The position numbers and the translations under genes were made by a program. A DNA stretch of 64,000 nt from Camarhynchus parvulus (Eukaryota > Chordata > Aves > Passeriformes > Thraupidae): assembly GCF_901933205.1 (NCBI RefSeq), contig NC_044577.1:8567321-8631320 (forward strand). The letters are read 5' to 3'. Shown in pieces: positions 1 through 11,520 of the stretch. The first letter of the stretch is position 1, and each line of letters opens with the position of its first letter. The notes below the pieces were generated by a model. It had not been told where the DNA came from and did no database searches. It saw nothing but the letters and a program-made list of their open reading frames with translations.

Positions 1-1096
1 ACTGGGATCAATGGTGCCTTTAATGTTTAACTGGCAGGAATGTTCCTGCAGCATTAAAGCCAATGTGTAGGCACAGTGTGCTCATGATGCATATTTACAT
101 CTCATTCTTTCCCAGCCCTGCTGCCCAGAGCCAGGCTCAGTGCTGGCAGGTGTGCTCACTGCCTGTGCAGCATGGCAGGGAATGAGCCTGGTTCTGCTGG
201 GATTAAAAGAGTTCTGGAAAGGACAGGTCCCTCTGCCACCAACACCAGAGCCAGCCCCACCAGCCCTTGCCCCAGGCTGCAATGTGTGGCTAGGGACACG
301 CTGATCTCCATGGCTAAGGACTGCACAGGGACAGCTCTCACAGCTGGCCATCCTTTGCTTTGGCAGGTATCCTGAGCCCTGCTCCCTCCAAGCATCTTGG
401 ATTTACCATTCTGAGTGCTCTAACCTTAATTTAAATCCCTTGGAGAGCCCTGGGAGCTCAGCCACAGGTTCTACTATGAGGGGTGAATTCCACTAGCAGC
501 CCCCATATCTCTGTGCCCTCCCCCTTAAACCACACTCTTAGTACATGACTAAGCTACAGCTTTCTCCTTTGAACAGGAACAGACACTGAGATCTTTTCCC
601 ATCTAGGGGTCCTAGTGCCAAATCACACAGAAATTCTGGTTGTGTACTTTCACTTTTCCCTATCTCAGTTAACCAAACTGCAGTTAATCGAGTTAAGCAG
701 TGCCATGCTAAGAATCTGTGCATGGATACTCAGAGAAAATGTTAACTGCACATGTTTACTGCAAACTGGAGCACTCAAACCACCCTGACAATCCATGCTC
801 AGGGCAGGTGACAGCAACAGAATGAGATGCAGACACAGTCCTCAAGGCAGAGGCCAAGGAATTAGGATTTTCAAATACACTGTGATGTGAACTTGCTCTG
901 TGTTTCAGATGAACTGCCAGGACACGAAAGCTCTCAGCTCACCTTGGCTGATGTTATAGTGGTTGTGAGCTGTTACAAAAAAACTCTAGAGGAGTACTGG
1001 CCATGAAGACACCTAAATACAACTTAAAGAATACAACAGTTCCTACAGTACAGCCATGACAAAGACAATGTCCTCTGCAAATACATTTGTACACTT
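1..1096. other. Non-coding stretch, GC-richer at the left end
   Basis: No gene is supported. The first 420 bases are richer in C and G (CCAGCCCC-type runs) than the rest, and overlapping open frames occur there on both strands, as expected from composition. No exon-like frame with convincing splice sites was seen. From about 420 onward the sequence is ordinary AT-rich vertebrate intergenic or intronic DNA up to the CR1 tail that begins near 1097. Confidence 0.6.
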
Positions 1097-1250
1097 CCAG
1101 GGAAGCTGTGGATGCCTCATTCCCAGAGGTGTTCAAGGCCAGGCTGGATGGAGATTTGAGTAACCTGGTGGAGAGGAATGTATCCCTGCCCATGGCAGAT
1201 CACTAGATGATCTTTAATGTCCTTCCAACCCAAACCACTCTATCATTCCA
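1097..1250 (+). mobile_element. CR1 LINE 3' end fragment
   Basis: This is the 3'-terminal part of a CR1 non-LTR retrotransposon in plus orientation. It opens with CCAGGGAAGCTGTGGATGCC, continues with GGTGTTCAAGGCCAGGCTGG and GTATCCCTGCCCATGGCAGA, and ends with CTAGATGATCTTTAATGTCC, CTTCCAACCCAAACCACTC and TATCATTCCA. All of these follow the well-known avian CR1 tail order. The element is 5'-truncated, as most CR1 copies are. The terminal ATTCTATGATTCT-type octamer repeat has decayed to a single imperfect unit. No coding capacity remains. This fragment is one of the main reasons for assigning the window to a bird. Confidence 0.93.
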
Positions 1251-1323
1251 TTAACTCAGAGCAAATACTGTCCTCAAGATGATGCCATTCAGGAAACAAA
1301 TGCTGCTATACTTGAGGTGCTGA

Positions 1324-1397
1324 GCTCTAAAACCTACAGGAAGAATTAAATCTACTGTAAGCTCTAAAATCTAGAGGAAGAATTAAACCTATTGCAA
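1324..1397. repeat. Tandem duplication, 2 x 37 bp
   Basis: Two adjacent 37-bp units (1324-1360 and 1361-1397) both start GCTCTAAAA and share GGAAGAATTAAA. A hand alignment gives 32 of 37 matching positions without gaps. It lies just downstream of the CR1 tail. It looks like a local replication-slippage duplication that has since diverged, and nothing suggests function. Confidence 0.85.
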
Positions 1398-4231
1398 GCT
1401 TTCTGTTTCAACTATATGATGTCCATATTCTACATATAAATAAACAGAGCTGGAACAGAGGTGCCATATTACTGCATACTTATGATTGCAACAACCTCTT
1501 AATGAATTGCATGTGTTTTCTCTTGTACCTGCCATCCTTATGCTGTGCTACAGAGCGCATGGATGTGTTTTTACCATCAGGCAGATAATCTTCAGGAGCT
1601 GCCTTTGCTTCATTTGCCAGAAGTAATGCTTTGTACACCTCTGCTGGGAATGCTGAGCTGGCTGCTGAACACAGAGCCAAGAGGTCTAGATATTGGCTTC
1701 CTTCCTTTTAATTATCATCTCACATGTAAAGGAGACTGTTTTATCTTTCAGAGCACAAGGGTCATATAAATAGTCTTTAGTACAGAAAAGAGCTAGACAG
1801 TTTCATGGTTATAATTTAGAATGTAGTTCCACTTCAGTTATTTAGTCTTGAAGCCAAATGAAGCAGAGAAATGTGAGTTTTTATGATACTACCTCTTTCA
1901 AAAATATTGTTTTGATCTTATTCAAATCTTTCTTCCTGATAAGCCAAAGACACTTTGTTGAGATTAGCATTTTTTATAAAAGTGAAAAGTAAACATTCCA
2001 GCAACTTCCCATGCCCAGATGGAAAGAAATAAGGCCATGTGTTTTGTTTACTTGTTTCCCCTCCCTGAAAGCTACATTAATAAAACAAATTCATCAAAAA
2101 GTTCAGCTACAGTGTAAGTATCTTCATTTAAACACATGTCATCACTGTTTGAACATAACCTTGATTGACTCTTTTGCTTTAGATTATATTCATTTGAGGA
2201 ATTTCACTAGGTAGATGTATTACAGACTTTCTAAGTCCCTTGACTGAGCATAGCATCACATTCTGATTAAAAGATTAGCACTGTGCTGTATCAGTAGAAC
2301 ACACTTTAAATGGATTAGGAACCAATGACTGGACAGATCTCAAAACAGAGCAAGTTACTATTCAGAGAAATAAGGGGATTTCTTAAACCACAGAACGGCA
2401 AAATCGAGCTAAGACTCATAGTCAGAGACCTGCATAGAATTTTTTGTTGCTCTGCACTTTGAAACAGAAAAAGCTGGAAAAATATGTAAACATATTTGCA
2501 TCTAGTTCTCATTAAAAACAGCCAGGTGGGCCTCAATACAAGACACTACCTGCATGAAACACCAAGAAGATGATTCTCCTTTAATGTGCTTCCATTCTTG
2601 TGTGACAAGGCAGAGAGAGCACCACCACTTCATGAACACCAGCCATTACAAGAGCAGAAATCATCACAGCTCTCCCAGCATTTCTGCAATGACTGCATTT
2701 ACCATGTCTGCCTCAAATAGGCCTGCTTTATAAAAGAGCCCGTCTGATCCCATTGTGGTCTCCAGAACTCTGCAAAGACCTTCCTGAAAACGAGCCAAGA
2801 CATTCAGGAACAATTCCCAGTTTGTATCCACCATCACTAAACCCTGCAGGACTATGAGCACAATTGTAGCTGTGCAAGCTGCTCCTGTTTGCACTACTGA
2901 CAAATGAGGGGTGATAACTTGCCTGAGCACTCACAAGTCAGGGAATTCCCCTGCTCCCACTTCAGAGGGGTGCAGTTACAAGACATATGTTTTTAAACAA
3001 CTGATGCATGGCTCTCAGCAAAGCTTTGAAATACCATCAGAACTGAAATATCATGGCTCATAACATGGTACTCTCCTGGCCAACAAAGAAAAGCATAGGT
3101 CTTAAAACATCCTTCATTAGTTTTCAGAGGGTCAAGGAAAGAAACCCTGGAGTAGTCATGCTTATGAATCTTGATTTGTGAAGAGCCTGGATTAAGCAGG
3201 GTCAAAGAGGAGGGTTAAAAGAGAGAGATTAAGTAGATTTCTCACCTCAGGTGAGGCTGAGTAAGGGAGGAAGGAATCTACAGCATGTGCCTAAGCAGAA
3301 CCTTAAAACTTACAGACCTTTTTGCTGTGTGTGTAACAAGGCTTTAACTAAGTCCTCTTCTTTAGATAAAATTCTGTGAACCACCTTCAAGCAAGAAGCT
3401 TGCAATTTTTGAAGGCAGCTTAAAAGTTTTTGGTGCTTAATTGTGAAGAAAAGTCTGTAAAAAATTCTTGGGGGCTGGAAGAACTCTGCTACTTTTGATT
3501 CTAAACAAAACAAACAAAAAAAAAACTTCCTTGCCTTTAAGTGTATGGGGACATGGGATCACTACTCCCACCAAACCAGGCATGTTGGTAAACCACACAG
3601 GGGACAATGTGGAGAACAGCAGAAGCACTTGGCCTTTCCAGCAGCTGGAAATGAGGAAATTGCCACAGACTGGAATCTCCCTCCACCACATTGCCTCTGT
3701 TTTTAAAGGGAGGGAAGAAGACGGGCCTAAGGTCACCAATACATTTCCCCCCTCCCTTTCTACAGGAAGGTGACTAGAGTACCTTACACTTAATGATATT
3801 AGAGTATTTTTGCTTGACAAAGTTTGAAATCTAGAGAAAAGAGCTGTCTACTTAATTAAATACAACTAATTCCCTTACAATGCCACCACCAAAAATTATT
3901 TGTCTCTTGGCAAACACATTTTCCTAGCCTGATAAGACTTATCAAAATAATGTGGATCTGCTTCTGTCTTCTTCTCTGTGTGTGCAGTCAGGTAAATAAA
4001 CATGCACTAAGGCATTGAGAAAATCCACCTTGGTTATCCTTTTGGGTACTATTTTTGTTTTCCCTCCATCATTACTCCTGCTGTTTCTGCAGCATAGTGT
4101 GACTTATAAGCACACGTCTGCAAAACCAAAAGAATTCTTTGTCTTCTTCATCCTCCTAACCAAGTTTGATTTATCTTAGCACCAGCTATCAAACCTGAAA
4201 TATAAACATTTTTTCCCTGACACAAGGAATT
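1398..4231. other. Non-coding stretch with one weak minus-strand open frame
   Basis: AT-rich non-coding DNA. The only open frame that caught attention is on the minus strand at 2664-2930 (88 codons, ending LGEL before a stop). It has a plausible amino-acid mix, but I recognise no family, and another frame is open over the same DNA. An A-rich run with CAAACAAA units lies at about 3503-3526. No splice-flanked exon or RNA gene was recognised. Confidence 0.5.
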
Positions 4232-4300
4232 ATCATAGAGTCATAGAATATTCTGAATTGAATGAGACCCACAAAGAATAATAGGATCTATAGCTGCTCT
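4232..4300 (-). mobile_element. CR1 LINE 3' tail remnant, minus strand
   Basis: The plus strand reads ATCATAGAGTCATAGAATAT then TCTGAATTGAATGAGACCCA and CAAAGAATAATAGG. This is the reverse complement of a CR1 3' terminus of the type that reads TTCTGAGTTGGAAGGGACCC in other bird copies. Only about 70 bases are recognisable, and the right boundary is uncertain because the sequence then loses similarity. The ATTCTGAGTTGG variant is, to my knowledge, typical of passerine CR1 copies. That supports a songbird rather than a galliform source, though weakly. Confidence 0.8.
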
Positions 4301-4439
4301 TGGTTAGGGGAACAAAAATAAAAATAAAATCACAGGATTCACTTCTTAGGTGACTATACCTCATGGATGCAAAAATCACATCACCAAATATCCCCCCAAG
4401 TATTTAGTTTGCTGACACATACAGTAAAGTGATGTTTGA

Positions 4440-4760
4440 TCATGCAATAGTCTAATGAATCAATCAAAATCAGCCTTTCAGTCCAGGCAGTGCAGAGCAT
4501 AATAATCAAAATTACCAACAGAACCATTGCATTGATTTTTGTTAATCTAATCTCTCCCTTAGCACCAGCCCATCATTAGATCCTTACACCTCCCCAACTC
4601 CTGCCTGGCAGCTGTGACAGCTGGGGCTGGAGCTGTATTGACAGCATTCTCATTAAATAAAGTCAGCCATTATCAAAGTACACTCATCAAAAAGTGTGAC
4701 AACTGCTACTCGTGACTCAAGGACTGTATAACCATAATGCAACTCTCCTTCTAATACTGC
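4440..4760. promoter_or_regulatory. Candidate conserved non-coding element (homeodomain/TALE motif rich)
   Basis: The block combines several homeodomain-type words (CTAATGAATC, GTTAATCTAATC, CATCATTAGATC, CATTAAATAA) with two TGACAG half-sites of MEIS/TGIF type, in GCTGTGACAGCTGG and TATTGACAGCATTC. This texture resembles vertebrate developmental enhancers, but no conservation data are available here, so it is only a candidate. No open reading frame or RNA structure explains it. Confidence 0.28.
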
Positions 4761-6049
4761 CATAAAATAGTAAATAAGAGCTCTGCATAAAGCAGGGAGA
4801 TACTTATTAACTTCACTGTTTGTACCACTTAATATACCATTGTTTTAATTGTGTTCATTTGTTATATCTCTGCTCTACAGAAAGCTGCTGGAGTGGTTTG
4901 TAAATCCCATTGTGTCAAAAGACAAACAACTGACTCAGCCTGCAGTGCAGGAATAGGCAACAGAAAATCACTTAATCCCCAGGTGGTTTAGTTCTACCCC
5001 ACTGACTGTGATAAAGGTGTAAACACAGGAAAGCAGATTTAGTAAAAATATCAAAAGCAAGGCTCAAATCCTAGGTCCCAATTGGCCTCTTAGTGTACCT
5101 CTGAAATTCAAGGGCTGGGATAAGAAGGCTGCTTCAAACAGTCAACAAGTATTTCCTTCCATATAAACCAGCCCTTTATTAGGCTGGGAGAACAGTGGCC
5201 ACAGCATTACTCATAACAGGCTCCTGACCCTAAAGGACATAATAAGGTCAAAAAGTGTGCTGAGAGCTGCACCACTCTTTAATTAATGCTCTCATCCACA
5301 AGTAATACATGGAATTCTACATAATTTGTTATCTCAGAAAAGGAAAACAATGTTGCTCCAGTTTGCCTTCTGGAGGATCCTCTCTTTCATCATTATCAGG
5401 AGTGTAAATAAATTAACTTCCTTATTTAGTTGCCTAATGTTTAGTGATGTGAAAACTTCTCCATGTCACTAAGTAAAATGGACAAGAGGAAAAACTGAGC
5501 ATCTTTCAGGAACACAACTGAAGGGAAGTTCTTTGGCAAAAAGAGATTTCTAAATTAAAAAAAAAAACAACTCAAACAACCAGAACAAACAACCAAAACA
5601 CAACAAACTCAAATGACCAAACAAAAACTCCCAAGATTCAAGCTACAACAAAAATGGTCAGTTCCACAAATTATTTGAGCTCTGGTTGCCTTGCATGAAA
5701 AATCTACTCTAGCTCTTCAGTCTTGTGTGCTCTATGCTGCATACATAATTAAAGCTTAGCATTTTTTATCACAGAGAACAAGTGGCTAGATTTTTACCAG
5801 CAATATAAAAATAACATGGCATTTGCTTTGGAATGCTAGTAAAAATTTCGTGATCAAAAGCAAGGTGTTTTATGGAAGCTTCCTTTCTCTATCATTATCT
5901 GTCATTTTCAGTCAAAACACAGCTAATATTGGACATCTGGGAGAAAGGCTGGTTTTGCAGGCTTTGCTTCACGAGCAGAAAATGGCAAATAACAGAATAT
6001 TTTAAAGTTTTTCCCCTTTGTGGTCAGAAATAAAAAGCATAATAAATGT
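4761..6049. other. Non-coding AT-rich stretch
   Basis: No gene or RNA was recognised. The stretch contains an A/C-rich low-complexity patch at about 5555-5640, noted separately. The remainder is unremarkable AT-rich sequence with scattered short chance frames, none longer than about 60 codons. Confidence 0.6.
5555..5640. repeat. A/C-rich low-complexity patch
   Basis: After an A run, the sequence is built almost wholly of CAAA, CAACAAA and CCAAAACA words for about 80 bases, with very little G or T. It behaves as a low-complexity, simple-repeat-like tract. Similar A-run plus CCAA words recur elsewhere in the window. Confidence 0.75.
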
Positions 6050-6260
6050 GTTTAAAAGGGCTAATGAGTCCCAAGCAGTAAGATCTTCATCTTTCAAAGA
6101 CTTTTATGAACCATAATTATCTAATTGCTGTTAATTAGTTGAGTGGGATGAGGGACTACTATGGGTGTAGGAGGGCATGCATTGTGCTGCACACTCGGAA
6201 CTTATCCTGGCACCACTGGGTGTAATACACAACTTGCTCAGGCAAAAAAACAATTTACAT
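6050..6260. promoter_or_regulatory. Candidate regulatory block with paired TAATT sites
   Basis: The centre carries CATAATTATCTAATTG followed by TGTTAATTAGTTGAG. CTAATT and AATTAG face each other around a 6-base spacer (6121-6138), which would suit paired homeodomain binding. The block lies between plainer AT-rich flanks. This is motif-based inference only, and such words are common in AT-rich DNA. Confidence 0.22.
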
Positions 6261-6387
6261 GAAAAGTTTTTTGGTTGAATTGGCAGTTTTCATCTGTGGT
6301 TTAAAAACTATTGCTGATTCTTCATGCCCTGTGCATGCTAAGTTAGAAAAGTTGACTGGCTTCCTCCCATACTTATGAGACCTAATC

Positions 6388-6425
6388 GAATAAACATTTT
6401 TATACAGAATAAACATTTTTATTCT
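6388..6425. repeat. Tandem duplication, 2 x 19 bp
   Basis: GAATAAACATTTTTATACA is followed directly by GAATAAACATTTTTATTCT, with 16 to 17 of 19 positions identical. It is followed by a T run. It is a recent-looking slippage duplication with no evident role. Confidence 0.9.
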
Positions 6426-9400
6426 ATTTTTTTTACAAAAACACCTTCACTCTAAAAATTGCACACTGCAGCCCTGAAGTAACCCTGAAGCAAGTAATTT
6501 TTAGCATCTTGAATCTCAGACACATAGCAAAGGGCTAACTCTAAGGCAATATGCCAAAATGGATTCTGTGAACCCTTCATGAAGGCTTAAAAATTTCTGA
6601 AAATAGGACTTTTGGCTCATGGTAGTGCCACTCTGTTTTTGTACATATGATTTTAATTATCTCTAGAACACTGCTAAATGGTCACCACCAGTCAGGATTG
6701 TGGCTTGCTGTCTCAAGGATTAACCCCTTTTCAAGCAGTTTAATGGGGGTGAAATGATCAGAAAAGCACAGGTTAAGCACAACAATAGTTTTTGATACTC
6801 AATTTTGTGCCAGAACACTTCTGCAGGTATGATTATCAAAATCTCATCTAAGCTCTATGCAACATGAAGAGCAAAATTATGTGCTTAACTAATTGCTACT
6901 CTGATTTAGCAGAACTTCGAATGAGGGGCCATGTGGTGAAGAGGGTTGTGGAGAATCAAGCCTTTTTCTCTAGAAATTTAGAACAAAACTAACTCACAAT
7001 CCTAGACAACTGGAATACCTGAACTAATATTTTGATCTTTGGTCAAATGCTTTCCTCTTCTGAGAAAACAGAATGTATTTTCAGATTTCTGATGTGTTCT
7101 GAAAAGAAATGGAAGAGAAAACAAATGGGAGCACCAGTGTCTGGCACACATCATTACCTGCTCACCCGGGTGGGCAAGGCACAAACTGAGCTTAATAGCC
7201 CTCCTTTGTCTTCTAAAGCACAGCCCAGGGCCCTAAACACATTACTTACTGTCCAGAAATCAGTGTTTCATTAAACAGCCACTTTGCTTATTAACACCTA
7301 CTGCAGTGACAGTTCTGTGGTGACAGTGCACACAGACAGCAGCATCACTGTCACTACAAGATTAACAGGCATGTCAGAGTTTGAAGAGCAGCCCAGAACT
7401 GTTGAATCAGAGAAGGATAGACACATCATTGCTGCCTGCTCCTCCTGTCTCAAGTAACTGAGCCAGTAAAGTGCTGTCCCTGAGAGGCTGGAAATGCACT
7501 CCTTCAGTAATGGGTGCCTCTGTCTAATTAGCAAAATGCTGGCAAGGAGGAGCAGAAGTCTTTTTAAAAAAAGACGGCAAGGTATGCTTTGGTGTGGAGG
7601 AGCTCTGTGAGGAGAGTGAGACCTCAGAAATGAGAAGGGCAATCTGAATACAGAAGAAATATTGCTGTCTGCACTTACATCACACTTATATTTTGCAACC
7701 CACTGTAGTTGTGAAAATAGCCACTGCTTTTATTCTGTTTACTTTCCTAGAAAAACTGAGATTAAGTGCCCTTTGGAAGATCATTTCCACTTAACTACAA
7801 AAACACTGCTCTCACTATATTACTATTACTGCACTACTTCATGCTCTACATTTCAGACAAAATGCTATGCCCAAAATAGTTACTCTCGTATTTTGTTCTG
7901 CAATATTTTTTCCCAAAATTTCTGTTAGAGGCTGGCTGTGCTTGCAATGAAAGAAAAACTCCCATGTGCAACTGGAGCAGAGATGCTAAACAATGTGTTA
8001 TGGGTCCAGAGCCTCAGCAGTGCTTATCAGAATGTTGAGATTCAAATTGTGCATACCTTTCATAGCCTGGGCTTGATCAAACAACTCTGACTCTTCTGTG
8101 GCCAGGAGAGGCTATTCCAGGATCCATAACAGCACACAGCCAGCTGTAACTTCTGTTTACCCAGCCTTAGCCTCTTTTAGTGTTGGAGTGGAGGAACATT
8201 GAGTGATGACTTCGGGATTTTGCTCAGCAAAATAACAAACCCCCATCCTTCCAATGTTGTTTAGAAACAGTAACAACAACTTCAAAAGTAGCCTGAATAG
8301 CACTTAAATTTGTCTTCCAAACTTTCACTGTCAGTCTCACACCATAATAGCCCAGCATTCTATACTGAAGAGCACAGACATACAATTGCAAGCTGTACAA
8401 ACTGTTCTACTTCCTCCATGTCTTGTAAAAGCTTGGCCTGAATTTTTCAATAAATTGAACACTTGTTCTCATTCTATGTACCAACCTAAACAAATCTGTG
8501 AGAATTTAATGATCTTTCTACTCTTTTCTTTGCTATCTCAATGTTGACACCAGATTTATCACAAAACTTTCTAACCATCCACGATTAATTTTGTAAGCAG
8601 CACTGTAGGACTATAATAACAACACATTCTCTTAATTTTACATCTGATCATCCAGCAAACATCATTTTCTCCTGAAGTGTTTTCCACAAAGAAATTTAGA
8701 AGTAGGAATTAATGTGGTCTTGAATTAATTTCCCTCATCAACCAGATGGTTTAATTACTGGAAATGAAGGAGCCAAGAAGGAAGAGTCCTTGTACCAGAT
8801 TCAAAGGGCTATAGAATGTAACATCCCTTGTTTATTTCTCAGTGAAACTCAGAGTATTAAAACACGTGTGGAGAAATTTCACTTAAAATCACAGCACTTT
8901 TTCTGCTCTCTTTCAAACTGAAACCTATTAAATCAAAAATTCTTTTAAAAAATTAGTTCTTTTTTACAGTGTGAATACAATTGACTGTACAGACTTTTTC
9001 CAATGCAAGCTTTAAGCGGGAGAGCAATGATAAAAGATAATGTAAATATCACTCCAGTGCCCCTTTCCATCTGTGACTCACACTGTTATGTGCTTATGAG
9101 CTCCACATCTTGATACCCTGGGAAGCCTGCAGGTATTCTTCATATTTTATACATCTGAGGAGTCAAATTGTGGGGTTTTTTTTTTTTTTTCCCTATTTCT
9201 TCTTATTTTTCCTTTTTTTTTTTATTACATAAGTTTTTAAATAAGAAAAAGTTTGATGTTTATGTGTGAAATTAGGATTTTTGACTTGTCTGTTGACAAT
9301 ATTCCAGCCCTTTGTGGTCCACTGAAATGCACCACAGCTGCACAATCTTTTCTGGGTAGCACTGCAAGACTATAACTTACATAAAGGTGCGATAAGAGAA

Positions 9401-10529
9401 ATGTAAGTTAAAAATACTACCTGCAACTTTACCTTTTTCTTCTAGTGGGTTTGAAATCACAAATACATATTTGTTTTAATCTCAGTAACTTTTTGGCACG
9501 TTGAAGCACAGGAAAAGGATGATAAGTCAACTCGGTTACCAAGGCACTGTCTGAATTTCAATGAACAAACTTATCCTCTCTACCTTGCCCTCTTGCTTCT
9601 TCCTATTTTGGTCTTCTGGTCTGACCAGATCTTACCTGGACTATGTGGGAAGGGTGGCCTCCTGCCCAGTGGCTGCTGTGGTGTAACTCTTCTAACAATT
9701 GTGCTGTTGTTCCTTTTTGGTGTAAAGCAAAAACATTTTCAGTCTTAGTCTCTGCCTCCCATTTCCTGGATAATGCACCTCAGTGTGCTGGGAGTTTTGA
9801 TTAACATGTAGAGCTCAGAGACTCTTTACCAAAGGCAGCAGGGCAGAACAGTGTTTTTCAAATTGCATTGCAGGGGGAAGCTCATTAGATCTGCAATAAA
9901 GCTACCTGATCATCACAGGCAACAGCTCCCATTGGCTTCTGTGGATTGAATTGTAGCCCTGAATGAGCACAATCTCATTTATTAAGTCCTTGTTCATGGC
10001 CTCGTAATATTTCTCTCTGGCTAGTGATTTGCTCTGGTTCTTCTTCTGATATGCTCCTTAGTAGAAACATTCTCACAGAGATCCAACATACTACCTCCCC
10101 AAATGAAAACATTCCAGAGAAGTCATCATTTATGGCCATGACTTGAGAGGAAATGTTTCATGATTCTGAGGTCATTTGCATTTGGATTAATCTCCAAAAG
10201 CTCTGCTGGACCTTCCTGCACTAACAAAGTTGCCTATAACTTTCACATTATCAAATAGGTTACAGTACTATCCTTTCACTTTGGGGGTTTACCCTATTCA
10301 GAAATAGCAGACATTGCTTAAATCTTTCAGAGCAAAGTTCATCTGGACATTTCAAGGATCATATATTCAATGAAGTTAAATATTTCCCCTCAGATATCCC
10401 TGGAGGAATGGGCTAAAAGCTTTATTGATATTCAGAAGATTCCTATTTCTCAGAACTAACATTGCTTTAACTGAGTGTGAAGATTCAACTACTGGGTGCA
10501 GGGACAGTGACATGGAAACCACCAAAAGA
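6426..10529. other. Non-coding AT-rich stretch with poly-T tract
   Basis: No gene is supported. The minus-strand frame at 7298-7642 (114 codons) is leucine- and serine-rich without a recognisable domain, and I treat it as chance. A T15 run preceded by GGGG lies at 9172-9190, with further T-rich sequence to about 9223. No RNA gene was seen. The sequence just before 10530 may be a further, unrecognisable 5' part of the following CR1. Confidence 0.55.
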
Positions 10530-11100
10530 CAAAGTCCAAAGTGTAGTAACCAGCAGCACCAATTCCATCTGGAGGCTGGTCTCTGGTGTTGTGCCCCAGC
10601 GACTGATAGTGAGGCCAAATTAACATCTCCACTGGTGCTGTGGGTGATGGGACAGGAAATACCCTCAGTAAATGTTCAGGAATCTACTCTGAGGAGTGAC
10701 TGGTGCAGTGGATGACTGAGGTGCCATTCAAAGAGATCTCAACAGATTAAAGAAATGAGCAGGAAGGAATATAATGGAGTTCAATGGAAAACGCAAAGCC
10801 CCACATCTGGGAAGGAATAACCCCAAACAGAACTACAGGCTTGACTCCAACTGTCTAGAAAGCAGCTTGGCAGAAAAAGACTTGGAGGTCTTGGTGGTCA
10901 GCAAGCTGAGCAGAGCCAGTGACACACCTCTGTGGCATTGAAGGTTGAGACCATCCGAGGCTGAATTAGGAAGAGCATTGCCAGCAGATCAAGGGGGGAT
11001 CCTTCCCCTCTACTCTGCCTTGGTGAGACACATCTGAGTGCTGCGTCCAGTTCTGGGCTTCCCAGTGGGAGGCAGACAGGAGCATGTGCTGCAGGGAGCC
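10530..11100 (+). pseudogene. CR1 reverse transcriptase (ORF2) remnant, broken
   Basis: Reading from 10569, the codons give SIWRLVSGVVPQ, which corresponds to the RT motif that normally reads ..TSGVPQGS. Here the Gly-Ser after PQ is replaced. Downstream, the segment that should encode the catalytic FADD box (around 10670-10685) reads AAATGTTCAGGAATCTAC and no longer specifies the aspartates. Several frame changes follow. The enzyme is therefore dead. The frame is not a host gene, and short open frames overlapping it are accidental. Confidence 0.8.
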
Positions 11101-11520
11101 AAATAAAAGGACACAAAGGTGAAGGGATCAGAGGGGTGGCTGACACTGCTGGACTGATCATCCTAGAGAAAAGAGGCCTCAGGGAAGATCTCACTCATGT
11201 CTATAAATACCCAGGAGAGCAAAGATGATGAAGTCAGACCCTTCTCAGAGCTATCCAATATCAGAAAGAGAAGTAATGGACATATAAAAATAAAAGACAT
11301 GGCATTGAAACAGTATGAAAAAACACTTATTGACTGTGAGAGTGGTCAAATGATGGTGCTGATTTACCCCAGGAGATGTGGAGTTTCTGTCCTTAAGAAT
11401 GTCCAACACCCAGATACAATCCTGAGCAATCTGCCCCAGCTGACCTTCCTTGAACACTAGGTTTTACTAAACCATCTCCAGAGGCTTGTGATCACCTCTT
11501 TTCGTAAACCTATGACACAA
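10530..11520 (+). mobile_element. CR1 LINE, 5'-truncated, about 1 kb, decayed
   Basis: This is the longest repeat in the window: the last part of the CR1 reverse transcriptase region plus the 3' UTR, in plus orientation. In order, one sees GACAAAGTCCAAAGTGTAGT then CCATCTGGAGGCTGGTCTCT (RT coding), TGCCATTCAAAGAGATCTCA, CCCACATCTGGGAAGGAATA, TTGGTGAGACACATCTGAGT, CCAGTTCTGGGCTTCCCAGT and AGAGAAAAGAGGCCTCAGGG. The tail TAAACCATCTCCAGAGGCTT follows. Each lies in the order of the avian CR1 consensus as I know it. Many substitutions and indels indicate an old insertion. The 3' terminal octamer repeat is nearly gone. The 5' limit is uncertain by perhaps 100 bases. Confidence 0.92.
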
